NCBI RefSeq assembly: GCF_016863115.1
Contig: NZ_BOOG01000027.1
Location: 1-64,000 of the forward strand
Reading direction: 5' to 3'
From: Sphaerimonospora thailandensis
GTDB lineage: Bacteria > Actinomycetota > Actinomycetes > Streptosporangiales > Streptosporangiaceae
Length of the DNA stretch: 64,000 bases
Each line of letters opens with the position of its first letter. Position 1 is the first letter of the stretch. Shown here piece after piece: positions 41,307 to 50,211 of the stretch. The position numbers were made by a program, and so were the translations under genes. The notes below the pieces were generated by a model, which saw nothing but the letters and a program-made list of their open reading frames with translations, had not been told where the DNA came from and ran no database searches.

Positions 41307-42248
41307 TCAGCCGGCGCCCCCGGTGGTGGTCCGCGCGGCGATGGCCTGCTGGTAGAGGCGGCCGGCGCGGTAGGACGAGCGGACCAGCGGCCCCGACATG
41401 ACGCCGGCGAACCCGATCTCCTCGGCCTCATGCTGAAGCTCGACGAACTCCTCCGGTTTCACCCAACGGTCCACGGGGTGGTGGCGCGGGCTCGGCCGCA
41501 GGTACTGGGTGATCGTGACGAGGTCGCAGCCGGCCTCGTGCAGGTCGCGCAGCGCCTGGCTGATCTCCTCGCGCTCCTCGCCCATGCCGAGGATGAGGTT
41601 CGACTTGGTGACCAGCCCCGCCTCGCGGGCCATGGTGATCACGGCAAGCGATCGGTCGTACCGGAACGCCGGGCGGATCCGCTTGAAGATCCGCGGCACC
41701 GTCTCGATGTTGTGCGCGAACACCTCGGGCCGGGCGGAGAACACCTCCTCGAGCTGCTCCCGGTGGCCGTTGAAGTCGGGCACGAGCAGCTCGACGCCGC
41801 AGCCGGGGACCATGTCGTGGATCCGCCGGGCGGTCTCCGCGTACAGCCAGGCGCCCCCGTCCGGCAGGTCGTCACGGGCGACGCCGGTCACCGTGGCGTA
41901 CCGCAGGCCCATTTGACGCACCGACTCGGCGACGCGGCGCGGCTCGTCCCGGTCGTAGTCGGCGGGCCTGCCGGTGTCGATCTGGCAGAAGTCACAGCGC
42001 CGGGTGCACTGGTCGCCGCCGATGAGGAAGGTCGCCTCGCGATCCTCCCAGCATTCGGAGATGTTGGGGCAGCCCGCCTCCTGGCAGACCGTGTGCAGCC
42101 CCGCGCCCTTCACCAACGACTTGATCTCGTTGAAGTTGGGGCCGTTGTGCAGCCGCGTCTTGATCCACGGCGGCTTCTTCTCGATCGGAGTCTGGCTGTT
42201 GCGGACCTCCAAGCGGAGGAGCTTCCGGCCTTCTGGTGCAACCGTCAT
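41307..42248 (-). CDS. lipA: Lipoyl synthase
   Basis: This 313-aa radical-SAM enzyme inserts two sulfurs into protein-bound octanoyl groups. Both iron-sulfur clusters are visible: the auxiliary motif [12 protein letters not shown] at about residue 55 and the radical-SAM motif CTRRCDFC at about 81. The C-terminal [10 protein letters not shown] serine motif is present too. It lies 102 bp downstream of lipB on the same strand and serves the E2 protein encoded 1.7 kb upstream. Confidence 0.96.
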   Translation of the reverse strand: MTVAPEGRKLLRLEVRNSQTPIEKKPPWIKTRLHNGPNFNEIKSLVKGAGLHTVCQEAGCPNISECWEDREATFLIGGDQCTRRCDFCQIDTGRPADYDRDEPRRVAESVRQMGLRYATVTGVARDDLPDGGAWLYAETARRIHDMVPGCGVELLVPDFNGHREQLEEVFSARPEVFAHNIETVPRIFKRIRPAFRYDRSLAVITMAREAGLVTKSNLILGMGEEREEISQALRDLHEAGCDLVTITQYLRPSPRHHPVDRWVKPEEFVELQHEAEEIGFAGVMSGPLVRSSYRAGRLYQQAIAARTTTGGAG

Positions 42249-42350
42249 GCGACAACCCTTGCCTTGTAGGCTCGCGCGCTTCGCTCGCTCACGGACCCCA
42301 GCCTATTACCCGCCCGCACCACGTGATCCGGGACGTCTTCCTCTCCGCCG

Positions 42351-43016
42351 CTACGAAAGATCCTCTTCGTACAGGTCGTACGGCTCGACGCCGAGGGCCT
42401 CGGCGAGGCGCTTCTCGGCGAAGGGGATGACCTCGTCGACCGTGATGCGGCGGCCGGTCTCCGCCGACAGCGACGTGACCCCGGCGTCGGCGTCGGCGCC
42501 CAGCATGATGCGGTTGTACCAGCTCAGGTCATTCACGCAGTTGAGTGCGAAGCCGTGCATGGTCACCCCGCGGGCGATCCGGACGCCGATCGTGCCCAGC
42601 CTGCGGTCGGGCAGCCCGTGCCCGGGGTCGCCCGGCGCCCAGATGCCGCCACGGCCCTCGACCCGCCGGGCGGCCAGCCCGAAGTCGGCGCAGACCTGGA
42701 TCAGGACCTCTTCCAGCAGGCGGAGGTAGCCGACGACGTCGTCGCCGACGCGGATGATGGGGTAGCCGACGAGCTGCCCCGGACCGTGCCAGGTGACCTT
42801 GCCACCCCGGTCGACGTCGATGACCGGGGTGTCGTCGGCCGGCCGCTCGTGCGGCAGCGTCCGCTTGCCCGCCGTGTAGACGGGCGCGTGCTCCAGCATG
42901 AGGCACAGATCCGAGATGTCGCCCGCCACCCGGCGCCCGTGCAGCACCCGCTGCAGGTTCCAGGCCTGCTCGTACGGAACGTCGACGCCCATGCGGACGA
43001 TGGCCAAGCCTTTCAC
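42351..43016 (-). CDS. lipB: LipB-like octanoyltransferase lacking its catalytic Cys and Lys
   Basis: The 221-aa protein is clearly of the LipB family: RGGKVTWHGPGQLVGYPI, GIWAPGDPGHG, IGVRIARGVTMHGFALNC and AGVTSLSAETGR. LipB normally transfers octanoate from ACP to lipoyl domains through a Cys-Lys dyad (in mycobacteria within IVPCGISDA and RKVAAIG). Here the Cys site reads IMLGADADAG, with Gly173 in its place, and the Lys site reads DRRLGTIG, with Arg139. The rest of the fold is complete, with no frameshift, and its ATG overlaps the upstream gene by four bases. It is either inactive, works by another mechanism (Cys160 in NCVND is nearby), or has a different role. Confidence 0.88.
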   Translation of the reverse strand: MKGLAIVRMGVDVPYEQAWNLQRVLHGRRVAGDISDLCLMLEHAPVYTAGKRTLPHERPADDTPVIDVDRGGKVTWHGPGQLVGYPIIRVGDDVVGYLRLLEEVLIQVCADFGLAARRVEGRGGIWAPGDPGHGLPDRRLGTIGVRIARGVTMHGFALNCVNDLSWYNRIMLGADADAGVTSLSAETGRRITVDEVIPFAEKRLAEALGVEPYDLYEEDLS

Positions 43017-43780
43017 GGCTCAAGGTTAGTGGACGTCAGCAGGCGGGGTTCGATGCGGAACTCCTTCACACCCGCACACTCCTTCACACCCGCACCGTCG
43101 CGCTCGATGCGGTAGGCGGCACCCGTGGGGGAGACGCTGACCGCCTGGATGAACTCCGTGCCGACATAGTGGAGCGCCACGCCCTCGTCGGCCGCGTACG
43201 CCTCCGGCAGCTCGCCGGAGGCCACCGACTCGTGCAGCAGCGTCCTGCGCTGCGGATCGGAGTCGTAGTGGACGCCGCACGAGTACGGCAGCAGCGCCAG
43301 GCCCTCGGCCCAGGGACGCAGCCTGGGCCCGAAGGAGTCGGTGTTGCCGCCGACGTGCCAGCACAGCGCCCCCGCGCTCTGCCCGGACAGGATGACACCT
43401 GACCGCCAGGCCTCGGCGAACGCCTCGTCCAGCCCGTGCAGCCGCCACAGTGCGGCGAGGTTGGCCACGCTGCCGCCGCTGACATAGATCGCGTCCTGCT
43501 CCAGAACCCACTCGCGCGGGTCGGCCACGTTGGGCATCGGGAAGACCGTCAGGTGGCTGACCTCGACGTCCCAGCGGCTGAAGGCTCCGTACATCTTCAG
43601 CAGCCAGTCGGAGTCGTCGCCGGTGGCGGTCGCGAGCAGCCCGAGCCTGGGCCGGTCCTGGCCGGTCAGATCGAGCACGTAGCGCAGGAGCGCGGTCGGC
43701 TCGATGAACCCGTACCGCTCCGATGGCCGAAACGACCCGCCCCCGATGGCGACGATGTGCGACTGCCCGATTCGGCTCAT
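43013..43780 (-). CDS. Peptidase E-like protein (S51 family)
   Basis: The 255-aa protein shows the S51 nucleophile GQSAGALCWH at about residue 134 and the strand VSGGSVANLAALWRLHGLD. The family covers Asp-dipeptidases and cyanophycinase-like enzymes, and specificity is not evident. No signal peptide is present, so it is cytosolic. It overlaps lipB by four bases and is probably expressed with it. A tandem 18-base repeat encodes the AGVKECAGVKE sequence near its C-terminus. Confidence 0.85.
   Translation of the reverse strand: MSRIGQSHIVAIGGGSFRPSERYGFIEPTALLRYVLDLTGQDRPRLGLLATATGDDSDWLLKMYGAFSRWDVEVSHLTVFPMPNVADPREWVLEQDAIYVSGGSVANLAALWRLHGLDEAFAEAWRSGVILSGQSAGALCWHVGGNTDSFGPRLRPWAEGLALLPYSCGVHYDSDPQRRTLLHESVASGELPEAYAADEGVALHYVGTEFIQAVSVSPTGAAYRIERDGAGVKECAGVKEFRIEPRLLTSTNLEP
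43061..43096 (-). repeat. Eighteen-base duplication at the end of the peptidase E gene
   Basis: Two copies of an 18-base unit (CTCCTTCACACCCGCAC plus one base) lie head to tail and encode the repeated AGVKE residues. The duplication is in frame. Confidence 0.75.
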
Positions 43781-43890
43781 GCCCCACTCCTGTGCTCACT
43801 CAGCTCGACGGTCTTCCCAGGGTACGGCGGGGCGCCGGAGAGGGATGGCCGAACCCGCGGAAACGGGCGGCCGCGCTGCTCCTGAACGGG

Positions 43891-43924
43891 CGTGGCCGTC
43901 CCGTGCGCGCACGGGACGGCCACG
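43891..43924 (-). terminator. Hairpin terminator downstream of sucB
   Basis: A 34-base perfect palindrome (CGTGGCCGTCCCGTG, CGCG centre, then its complement) lies 20 bp beyond the sucB stop. It should terminate the lpd-sucB transcript. Confidence 0.82.
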
Positions 43925-43943
43925 TCGAAACGAGGGGAGGACC

Positions 43944-45410
43944 TCAGGCGAGGCCGAGCTGGCTCTCGAAGTGGCCGTCCTCCAGGCGGCGCTTGATCGT
44001 GGTGAGGAAGCGGGCGGCGTCCGCACCGTCGACCAGACGGTGGTCGTACGTCAGCGCCAGGTACACCGTCGACCGGACCGCGATGACCTCGCCCTCGGGC
44101 GTGTCCACGACGACCGGGCGCTTGACGACCGCACCGGTGCCCAGCATGCCGACCTGCGGCTTGTTGAGGATCGGCGTGTCGAACAGCGCGCCGCGGCTGC
44201 CGGTGTTGGTCAGCGTGAACGTGCCGCCGGCGATGTCGTCCGGTGTGATCTTGTTGGTCCGGGTGCGCTCGGCCAGGTCGGCGATCTTGCGGGCGAGACC
44301 CGCGATGTTCAGGTCGCCCGCGCTCTTGATCACCGGGACGATCAGGCCGCGCTCGGTGTCGACCGCGATGCCGAGGTTCTCGACATCGTGGTAGGTCACC
44401 TCGTTGGTCTCATCGTCGATGACCGCGTTCAGCTTCGGGTGGACCTTCAGCGCCTCGACCGCCGCGAGCGCGAAGAACGGCAGGAACGACAGCTTCACGC
44501 CCTCGCGCGCCTCGAAGGCGCTCTTGGCCCGGGTCCGCAGCGCGGCGATCCGGGTCACGTCGACTTCGACGACGGTGGTGAGCTGCGCCGAGGTGTGCAG
44601 CGACTCCATCATGCGGTCGGCGATCACCTTGCGCAGCCGCGACATCTTCTCGGTGGTGCCGCGCAGCGTGGTGTCCGCCTGAACCGCCGCGGGTGCGGCC
44701 GGCTGGGCCGGAGCCGGGGCCTGCGCCGCGACAGGCGCGGGGGCCGCGGCGGGGGCCTGCGGCTGCGGCGCGGCGGCGGCGGCCGCCGCCGCGCGCTCGC
44801 GCTGGACGCGGGCCGCCTCGATCACGTCCTGCTTGCGGATCCGGCCGCCCACACCGGTGCCGGTCAGCGAGTCGAGGTCGACGCCGTGCTCGGCGGCCAG
44901 CTTGCGCACCAGCGGCGTGACGTACGGCGCCTCGCCGGGGGGCGGCAGCGGCGTCGGCTGGGCCACCGGGGCGGCCTGAGCGGGCTGGGCGGGCGGCGCC
45001 GGCGGGGCGGGCGGGGCGGGCGGCGCTGCCGGGGCCGGCTGCGGGATGGAGGAGATGGGCGGAGCCGGGGCCGGAGCGGGCTCAGGCGCGGGCGCCGCGG
45101 CCGGAGCCGGCTCGGGGGCGGGCTCGGGCGCCTGCTGGGGAGTTGGGGCCTGCTGCGGAGCGGCACCGGCGCCGTTGGCGTCGATCACGGCCAGTTCGGC
45201 GCCCACCTCGACCGTCTCGTCCTCGGCGACGAGGATCTTGGTCAGGTAGCCCGACGACGGCGACGGGATCTCGGTGTCGACCTTGTCGGTCGACACCTCC
45301 AGCAGCGGCTCGTCTGTCTCGACGTGGTCGCCTTCGTTCTTCAGCCAGCGGGTGACGGTGCCCTCGGTTACGCTCTCACCGAGCTGGGGCATGGTTACGG
45401 AGACCGGCAT
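43944..45410 (-). CDS. sucB: Dihydrolipoamide acyltransferase (E2) of a 2-oxoacid dehydrogenase complex
   Basis: The 488-aa protein has one lipoyl domain with the target lysine in [12 protein letters not shown] at about 43, a long Ala/Pro linker (about 85-155), an E1/E3-binding domain ([20 protein letters not shown]) and a catalytic domain ending [16 protein letters not shown] with the His of the acyltransferase. In actinobacteria this protein serves pyruvate dehydrogenase (DlaT) and possibly the 2-oxoglutarate complex. Start is ATG 45410. It follows lpd by 23 bp, so E3 and E2 are made together. Its lipoyl group depends on lipB and lipA nearby. Confidence 0.94.
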   Translation of the reverse strand: MPVSVTMPQLGESVTEGTVTRWLKNEGDHVETDEPLLEVSTDKVDTEIPSPSSGYLTKILVAEDETVEVGAELAVIDANGAGAAPQQAPTPQQAPEPAPEPAPAAAPAPEPAPAPAPPISSIPQPAPAAPPAPPAPPAPPAQPAQAAPVAQPTPLPPPGEAPYVTPLVRKLAAEHGVDLDSLTGTGVGGRIRKQDVIEAARVQRERAAAAAAAAPQPQAPAAAPAPVAAQAPAPAQPAAPAAVQADTTLRGTTEKMSRLRKVIADRMMESLHTSAQLTTVVEVDVTRIAALRTRAKSAFEAREGVKLSFLPFFALAAVEALKVHPKLNAVIDDETNEVTYHDVENLGIAVDTERGLIVPVIKSAGDLNIAGLARKIADLAERTRTNKITPDDIAGGTFTLTNTGSRGALFDTPILNKPQVGMLGTGAVVKRPVVVDTPEGEVIAVRSTVYLALTYDHRLVDGADAARFLTTIKRRLEDGHFESQLGLA

Positions 45411-45433
45411 TTTTCGTCTTCTCTCGCGTTCGT

Positions 45434-46813
45434 TCAGTTGTGGACGTGGAGCGGCTTGCCGGCCAGGGCCAGCATCGCCTCGCCGAGAGCCTCGGACTGG
45501 GTCGGGTGCGGGTGGATCAACTGGGCGACGTCGTTCGCCGTGGCCTCCCAGTTGAAGATCAGCTGAGCTTCCGCGATGAGCTCGCCGACCCGGCCGCCCA
45601 CCATGTGCACACCCAGGACCCGGCCGTCGCGCTCGGCGACGACCTTGACCTCGCCCTGAGTCTGCAGGATCTTGCTCCTGCCGTTCCCGGCCAGGTTGTA
45701 GGTGAGCTCGACGACGTCGTGGCCGCGCTCACGGGCGACGGCCGTGCTGATGCCCACCGACGCGACCTCGGGCTCGGAGTAGGTGATGCGCGGCACGCCG
45801 TCGTAATCGATCGGCACGGGGCTCAGGCCGGCGATGTGCTCGGCGACCAGGATGCCCTCGGCGAAGCCGACGTGGGCGAGCTGGAGGGTGGGGATGAGGT
45901 CGCCCACCGCGTACACTCCGGGCACGCTGGTCCGGCAGAACTCGTCCACCTGCACGTGGCCGCGCTCCATACGGACGCCGGCCTCCTCGTAGCCCAGGCC
46001 GGCCGAGACCGGCCCACGGCCCACGGCGACCAGCATGAGCTCCGCGTCGAGCGTCTTGCCGTTCTCCAGCGTGACGACCACGCCGGTTTCGGTGGTCTTG
46101 ACGCTCTCGAACCTGACGCCCAGCTCGTACTTGATGCCGCGACGCCGGAAGGCCCGCTCGAGCAGCTTGGAGTTCGACTCGTCCTCGAGCGGCAGCAGGT
46201 GGGGGAGCGCCTCGACGATCGTCACCTCGGCGCCGAACGACCGCCACACGCTGGCGAACTCCACGCCGATCACGCCGCCGCCCAGGACGACGACCGAGGA
46301 GGGCACGCGGTCCAGGACCAGCGCGTGATCGCTGCTGATGATCTTGTCGCCGTCGATGTCCAGGCCGGGCAGCGACTTGGGGGTCGAACCGGTCGCCAGC
46401 ACGACGTGGCGGCCCTCGTAGACCTGGCCGCCCACCTCCACGCGGCCGGGGCCGGCCAGCCGGCCCTCACCCTCGACGACGGTGATCTTCTTGCTCTTGA
46501 TGAGACCGGCGAGGCCCTTCCAGAGCCCGCTGATCACCTTGTCCTTGTAGGCGTGGACGGCCGGCACGTCGATGCCCTCGAAGCTGGTCCGCACCCCGAA
46601 GGAAGCGCCCTCACGGGCCTGGTCGGCCAACTCGGCGGCGTGCAGCAGTGCCTTCGTGGGGATGCAGCCGCGGTGCAGGCAGGTGCCTCCGACCTTGTCC
46701 TTCTCGATGAGGACGACGTTCATGCCGAGCTCGGCCGCCCGCAGGGCACATGCGTAACCACCGCTACCGCCACCTAGGACGACGATGTCGAAGGGGCCGC
46801 TGCCATCAGCCAC
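45434..46813 (-). CDS. lpd: Dihydrolipoyl dehydrogenase (E3)
   Basis: This 459-aa flavoprotein reoxidises dihydrolipoyl groups with NAD+. The FAD site is [20 protein letters not shown], the redox disulfide is in [18 protein letters not shown], the NAD site is [20 protein letters not shown] and the C-terminal catalytic His-Glu pair lies in [13 protein letters not shown]. The start is GTG 46813 with GAGGAG eight bases upstream. It is the first gene of the lpd-sucB unit. Confidence 0.96.
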   Translation of the reverse strand: MADGSGPFDIVVLGGGSGGYACALRAAELGMNVVLIEKDKVGGTCLHRGCIPTKALLHAAELADQAREGASFGVRTSFEGIDVPAVHAYKDKVISGLWKGLAGLIKSKKITVVEGEGRLAGPGRVEVGGQVYEGRHVVLATGSTPKSLPGLDIDGDKIISSDHALVLDRVPSSVVVLGGGVIGVEFASVWRSFGAEVTIVEALPHLLPLEDESNSKLLERAFRRRGIKYELGVRFESVKTTETGVVVTLENGKTLDAELMLVAVGRGPVSAGLGYEEAGVRMERGHVQVDEFCRTSVPGVYAVGDLIPTLQLAHVGFAEGILVAEHIAGLSPVPIDYDGVPRITYSEPEVASVGISTAVARERGHDVVELTYNLAGNGRSKILQTQGEVKVVAERDGRVLGVHMVGGRVGELIAEAQLIFNWEATANDVAQLIHPHPTQSEALGEAMLALAGKPLHVHN

Positions 46814-46938
46814 TGAATGCTCCTCGCTGGGTTTCCTGCCACCGGATGGGTCCGACAGCATCTTTTCATTTGTCCATGAAGATCGTGGTTCGGTCGCGGC
46901 GGCCGCCCGCGCGGACGGCCGCCGCGTCGCGGCACCCG

Positions 46939-48429
46939 TCAACGCCTGCCCGCGTACCGCTCGGCGATGCCGACGAGCGTACGGGTGGCCGCGCCGGTGC
47001 CGCCCTTCGGCGTGTAGCCGTACGGCTCGCCCTTATTGAACGCGGGACCGGCCATGTCGACGTGCGCCCAGCGGACGCCCTCGGGCACGAACTCGCGCAG
47101 GAAGATGCCCGCGGTGAGCATGCTGCCCCAGCGCTCGGGCTGCAGGTTGGCGATGTCGGCGACCGGGGAGTCGAGGCCCTTGCGCAGCTCCTCGGGAAGC
47201 GGCATCCCCCAGGCGCCCTCACCCTGCTCCGCGGCGATCTCCACGACCTCCTCACGGAGCGCGTCCTCGTTGGCCATCACGCCGGCCGTGCGCCAGCCGA
47301 GCGCGACGATCTGCGCCCCGGTCAGCGTGGCGACGTCCACGATCAGCTCGGGGTCGTCCTCGGCGGCGCGGGCGATGCCGTCGATCAGCACCAGGCGGCC
47401 CTCCGCGTCGGTGTCGAGCACCTCCACCGTCTTGCCGCTGTAGGTGTGCAGCACGTCGGACGGACGCTGGGCCGAACCCGACGGCATGTTCTCGGCGAGG
47501 CAGAGGTAGCCGACCACGTTGATCGGCAGGCCGAGCCCGGCGATCGCGAGGAGCGAGCCGAACACCGCTCCCGCGCCGCCCATGTCCGACTTCATCCAGT
47601 CCATGGACGCCGCGGGCTTGAGTGACAGGCCGCCCGAGTCGAACGTGATGCCCTTGCCCACGAACGCGATGGTCCGCGCGGCCTCCGGGTGCTCGTACGC
47701 GAGGCGGACCAGCCGCGGCGGGTTGGCCGAACCCTGGCCGACGCCGACGATGCCGCCGTAGCCGCCCTCCTTGAGTTCGGTCTCGTCGAGCACCTCGACC
47801 GACAGGCCGGCCTGGCCGCCCATCTCCCGGGCGATCTCGGCGAACCGGGCGGGCGACAGATCCGATGGCGGTGTGTTGACGAGGTCACGGACCAGGTTGA
47901 CCGAGGCCGCGATCTCCGTCGCGTGCCGGACGGCCTCCTCGGCCCCCGGGGCACCCGAAAGCACCACGAGCTCGCCCACGGGCGCCTTGCGCTCACCGTC
48001 GGTGCGATATCTGGTGAAGCCGTACGCCCCGAGCAGGCCGCCGATCGCGATGGCCTCGGCCTGTTCGGCGGTGGCGGCGGGCAGCGCGAAGGCGGCGGTG
48101 GCCGTGCCGGCGACGGAACGCGCGGCGGCGCCGGCGGCGCGGCGCAGGGTCTCCAGCCGGTAGTCTCCATCCGGGCGGTCACCGAGACCGACCACGACCA
48201 CGACCGGCGCGGACAGCGCGCCGAAGGTCGGGATCTTGGCGATCTCCTCCGCCTTCCCGGTGAAGCCCACCGCGTTGAGGATTTCGGTCAGCCGGCCGTC
48301 GAGGGCCTGGTCCAAGCCCTCGGAGCCGGGAGCCGGTGTGGGGCCGTCCGGAGTCGCGTGGACGCCCACTATGAGTGCACCGGTCTCGATGGAGACCGTC
48401 TCAGATGGATTGACGCGCACAGTGGTCAC
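46939..48429 (-). CDS. pepA: Leucyl aminopeptidase (M17)
   Basis: The 496-aa enzyme belongs to the M17 family: metal ligands in VGKGITFDSGGLSLKP and the signature DTDAEGRLVLIDGIARA, with KSDMGGAGAVFGSL between. It releases N-terminal residues from peptides in the cytosol. The start GTG 48429 gives the usual length; the frame is open further upstream without family similarity. The gene lies between cobS and lpd, a conserved order in actinobacteria. Confidence 0.94.
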   Translation of the reverse strand: MTTVRVNPSETVSIETGALIVGVHATPDGPTPAPGSEGLDQALDGRLTEILNAVGFTGKAEEIAKIPTFGALSAPVVVVVGLGDRPDGDYRLETLRRAAGAAARSVAGTATAAFALPAATAEQAEAIAIGGLLGAYGFTRYRTDGERKAPVGELVVLSGAPGAEEAVRHATEIAASVNLVRDLVNTPPSDLSPARFAEIAREMGGQAGLSVEVLDETELKEGGYGGIVGVGQGSANPPRLVRLAYEHPEAARTIAFVGKGITFDSGGLSLKPAASMDWMKSDMGGAGAVFGSLLAIAGLGLPINVVGYLCLAENMPSGSAQRPSDVLHTYSGKTVEVLDTDAEGRLVLIDGIARAAEDDPELIVDVATLTGAQIVALGWRTAGVMANEDALREEVVEIAAEQGEGAWGMPLPEELRKGLDSPVADIANLQPERWGSMLTAGIFLREFVPEGVRWAHVDMAGPAFNKGEPYGYTPKGGTGAATRTLVGIAERYAGRR

Positions 48430-48524
48430 GTGAGCCGATGCTATCCATGCTTTCTTCGCTGCGCACAAACGGGTGGTCATCGGATGAACCGATTGGTGCA
48501 TGCGGATTGTCGGCGGGCTGGTCA

Positions 48525-49325
48525 TCAGGGGAGAAGCATCGCGCAGCACAGCAGGGCGGCGGTCGTCGCGCACTCGCACAGCGCGCCGAGCACGTCGCCG
48601 GTGATGCCGCCCAGCCGCCGTACGGCCCGGCGGCGCAGCAGCGTGGCGGCCACCAGCCCCGCCGCCATGGCCACAAGCGGCTTGAGCGGTTCGACGGGGG
48701 GAAGTCCCGGACGCGTCATGACCACGACGCCGACGGAAACGCCGAAGGAGACGCCGACGGAGAAGAGGGTCGCCAGCAGAGCCCGGCTCAGCGGCACGGC
48801 CCGCGCGACGAGCGTGCCGAGACCCTCCGGCCGGGCGGCGGGCACACCTTGCCCGCATGCCCAGGTGATGGCGAGCCTGCCGGTCGTGCAGGCGGTGACC
48901 AGGCACGCTCCGGCCGAAAGAGGAGATGACTCCGTCAGCGCCGTGAGCGCCGCCACCTGCAGGAGCAAGGTGAACACCAGCGTGACGACGCCGAACGGGC
49001 CGATGTCGGATCGCTTCATGATGGCCAGCGCCCGCTCCGCGGGTTTGCCGCTGCCCAGGCCATCCGCGAGATCGGCGAGGCCGTCGAGATGGAGGCCGCG
49101 GGTGAGCCAGGCGAGCGTCCCGACCGCGAGAACGGCGGACAGCAGCGCGGTGCCGCCCGTCCAGCGGGCCACGACCAGGACCGTTGCGGCGGCGAGCCCG
49201 AGCAGCGCCCCCACCGCGGGGGCGAAGGTCATCGACCGGCGGGCGAGCCGCCGATCCACGACGGCGACGGCCCGCACGGGGAGCACGCTCAGCATTCCGA
49301 TCGCGAATCGCCACGCGGCGATCAC
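48525..49325 (-). CDS. cobS: Adenosylcobinamide-GDP ribazoletransferase
   Basis: This 266-aa membrane protein joins the lower ligand to adenosylcobinamide-GDP, the last assembly steps of cobalamin. Family motifs are RGLHLDGLADLADGLGS (metal-binding Asp), MKRSDIGPFGVVTLV and GGITGDVLGALCECAT near the end, among six or seven helices. The start is GTG 49325. In relatives cobU-cobT-cobS form one cluster; here a foreign segment and the absence of cobT separate it from cobU. Confidence 0.92.
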   Translation of the reverse strand: MIAAWRFAIGMLSVLPVRAVAVVDRRLARRSMTFAPAVGALLGLAAATVLVVARWTGGTALLSAVLAVGTLAWLTRGLHLDGLADLADGLGSGKPAERALAIMKRSDIGPFGVVTLVFTLLLQVAALTALTESSPLSAGACLVTACTTGRLAITWACGQGVPAARPEGLGTLVARAVPLSRALLATLFSVGVSFGVSVGVVVMTRPGLPPVEPLKPLVAMAAGLVAATLLRRRAVRRLGGITGDVLGALCECATTAALLCCAMLLP

Positions 49326-49600
49326 CTGACCGGTCGCCCGCGTGTGTTTTGGCGGTGCAATCTGTACGGGCAGGCCACGCGAACACGGCAGTGCTCACTC
49401 ATGCGACCCCACCTCCCAACAGTGAAGAACCCCGGCCGGCCACCTCAAAACGATCATAATCTCGATGGCCGCCCCCATGTTGCCTCCCTTCCCAGCCGCT
49501 CGCTCCTCAAAGATCACGACCTTCGGCCGTCGTGACGGAGCAGGGCTTTCCCGTTACCGAAAACGTGTTCGCATATGTTCGAAAGGCTGTGAGTGAACCC

Positions 49601-50160
49601 ATGACGATCAGCGTCCGGCTTATCCGTCCGGACGCGCCAACGTGCTGCCCTGATCACGGCCCTGATGCTGCCGCTCTCGCTCGTGAGCGCGCCCGCGATC
49701 GCCCAGGGCCCCACACCACCCCCGACCTCCTCCTCCTCCTCCGCCGCATCGGCAGCCGCATCGACAGCGCAACCGGATGCCACATCGGATCCGGCACTCA
49801 AGGCCGCCTGGGAGAAGGCGGCCACGTCCGGTAAGCCCGTGGAGGTGCCTGCCCGGTCCACCGAGAGGATGAAGGTCACGTGCTGACCTTGTCGGCTTCG
49901 TCGTTCCGTACAAGCAGGACCCGACCGTGGGCAGCACGACCAACGACTACTCGGTGCGGATCATTCTCGGGAGGGACAACTGTTCGTCAGGATCCCGTAC
50001 AAACTGGTTCTACCAGCGCAACCGCATCAGGCAGTACTCGCCCTTCTGGGTCGACGTGATTCTTCCTGGTGAATCCAGGCCGGTGAGCGGGACCCGCGGG
50101 AACATCGTGACCGACCCATTCCCCGAAGAGATCGAGGACTTCGACCTCTGTACGACTGGT
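49601..50160 (+). pseudogene. Relic of a secreted polymorphic-toxin-like protein
   Basis: ATG 49601 begins MTISVRL; if the A at 49622 is skipped the frame continues SVRTRQRAALITALMLPLSL then VSAPAIAQ, a clear signal peptide, followed by a Ser/Pro/Ala linker and SDPALKAAWEKAATSGKPVE. This resembles the start of large secreted repeat proteins with C-terminal toxin domains in Streptosporangiaceae. The frame stops at 49884, where the body should begin. From 49885 another frame carries what looks like a C-terminal domain (GFVVPYKQDPTVGS, NDYSVRIILGRDNCSSG, NWFYQRNRIRQYSPFWVDVI). The central repeat region is missing. Identification of the family is from memory. Confidence 0.5.
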
Positions 50161-50181
50161 GGGGGCGCGTCTCGCGCCCCC
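50161..50181 (+). terminator. Hairpin between the toxin relic and the DUF6461 gene
   Basis: GGGGGCGCG-TCT-CGCGCCCCC is a perfect 9-bp stem with a 3-base loop. It lies inside an uninterrupted frame that runs from the relic into the DUF6461 gene, which argues that the original stop codon of the relic has been lost. Confidence 0.6.
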
Positions 50182-50211
50182 ACTTCCGCCAATTCATCGA
50201 TCGGACTCGCC

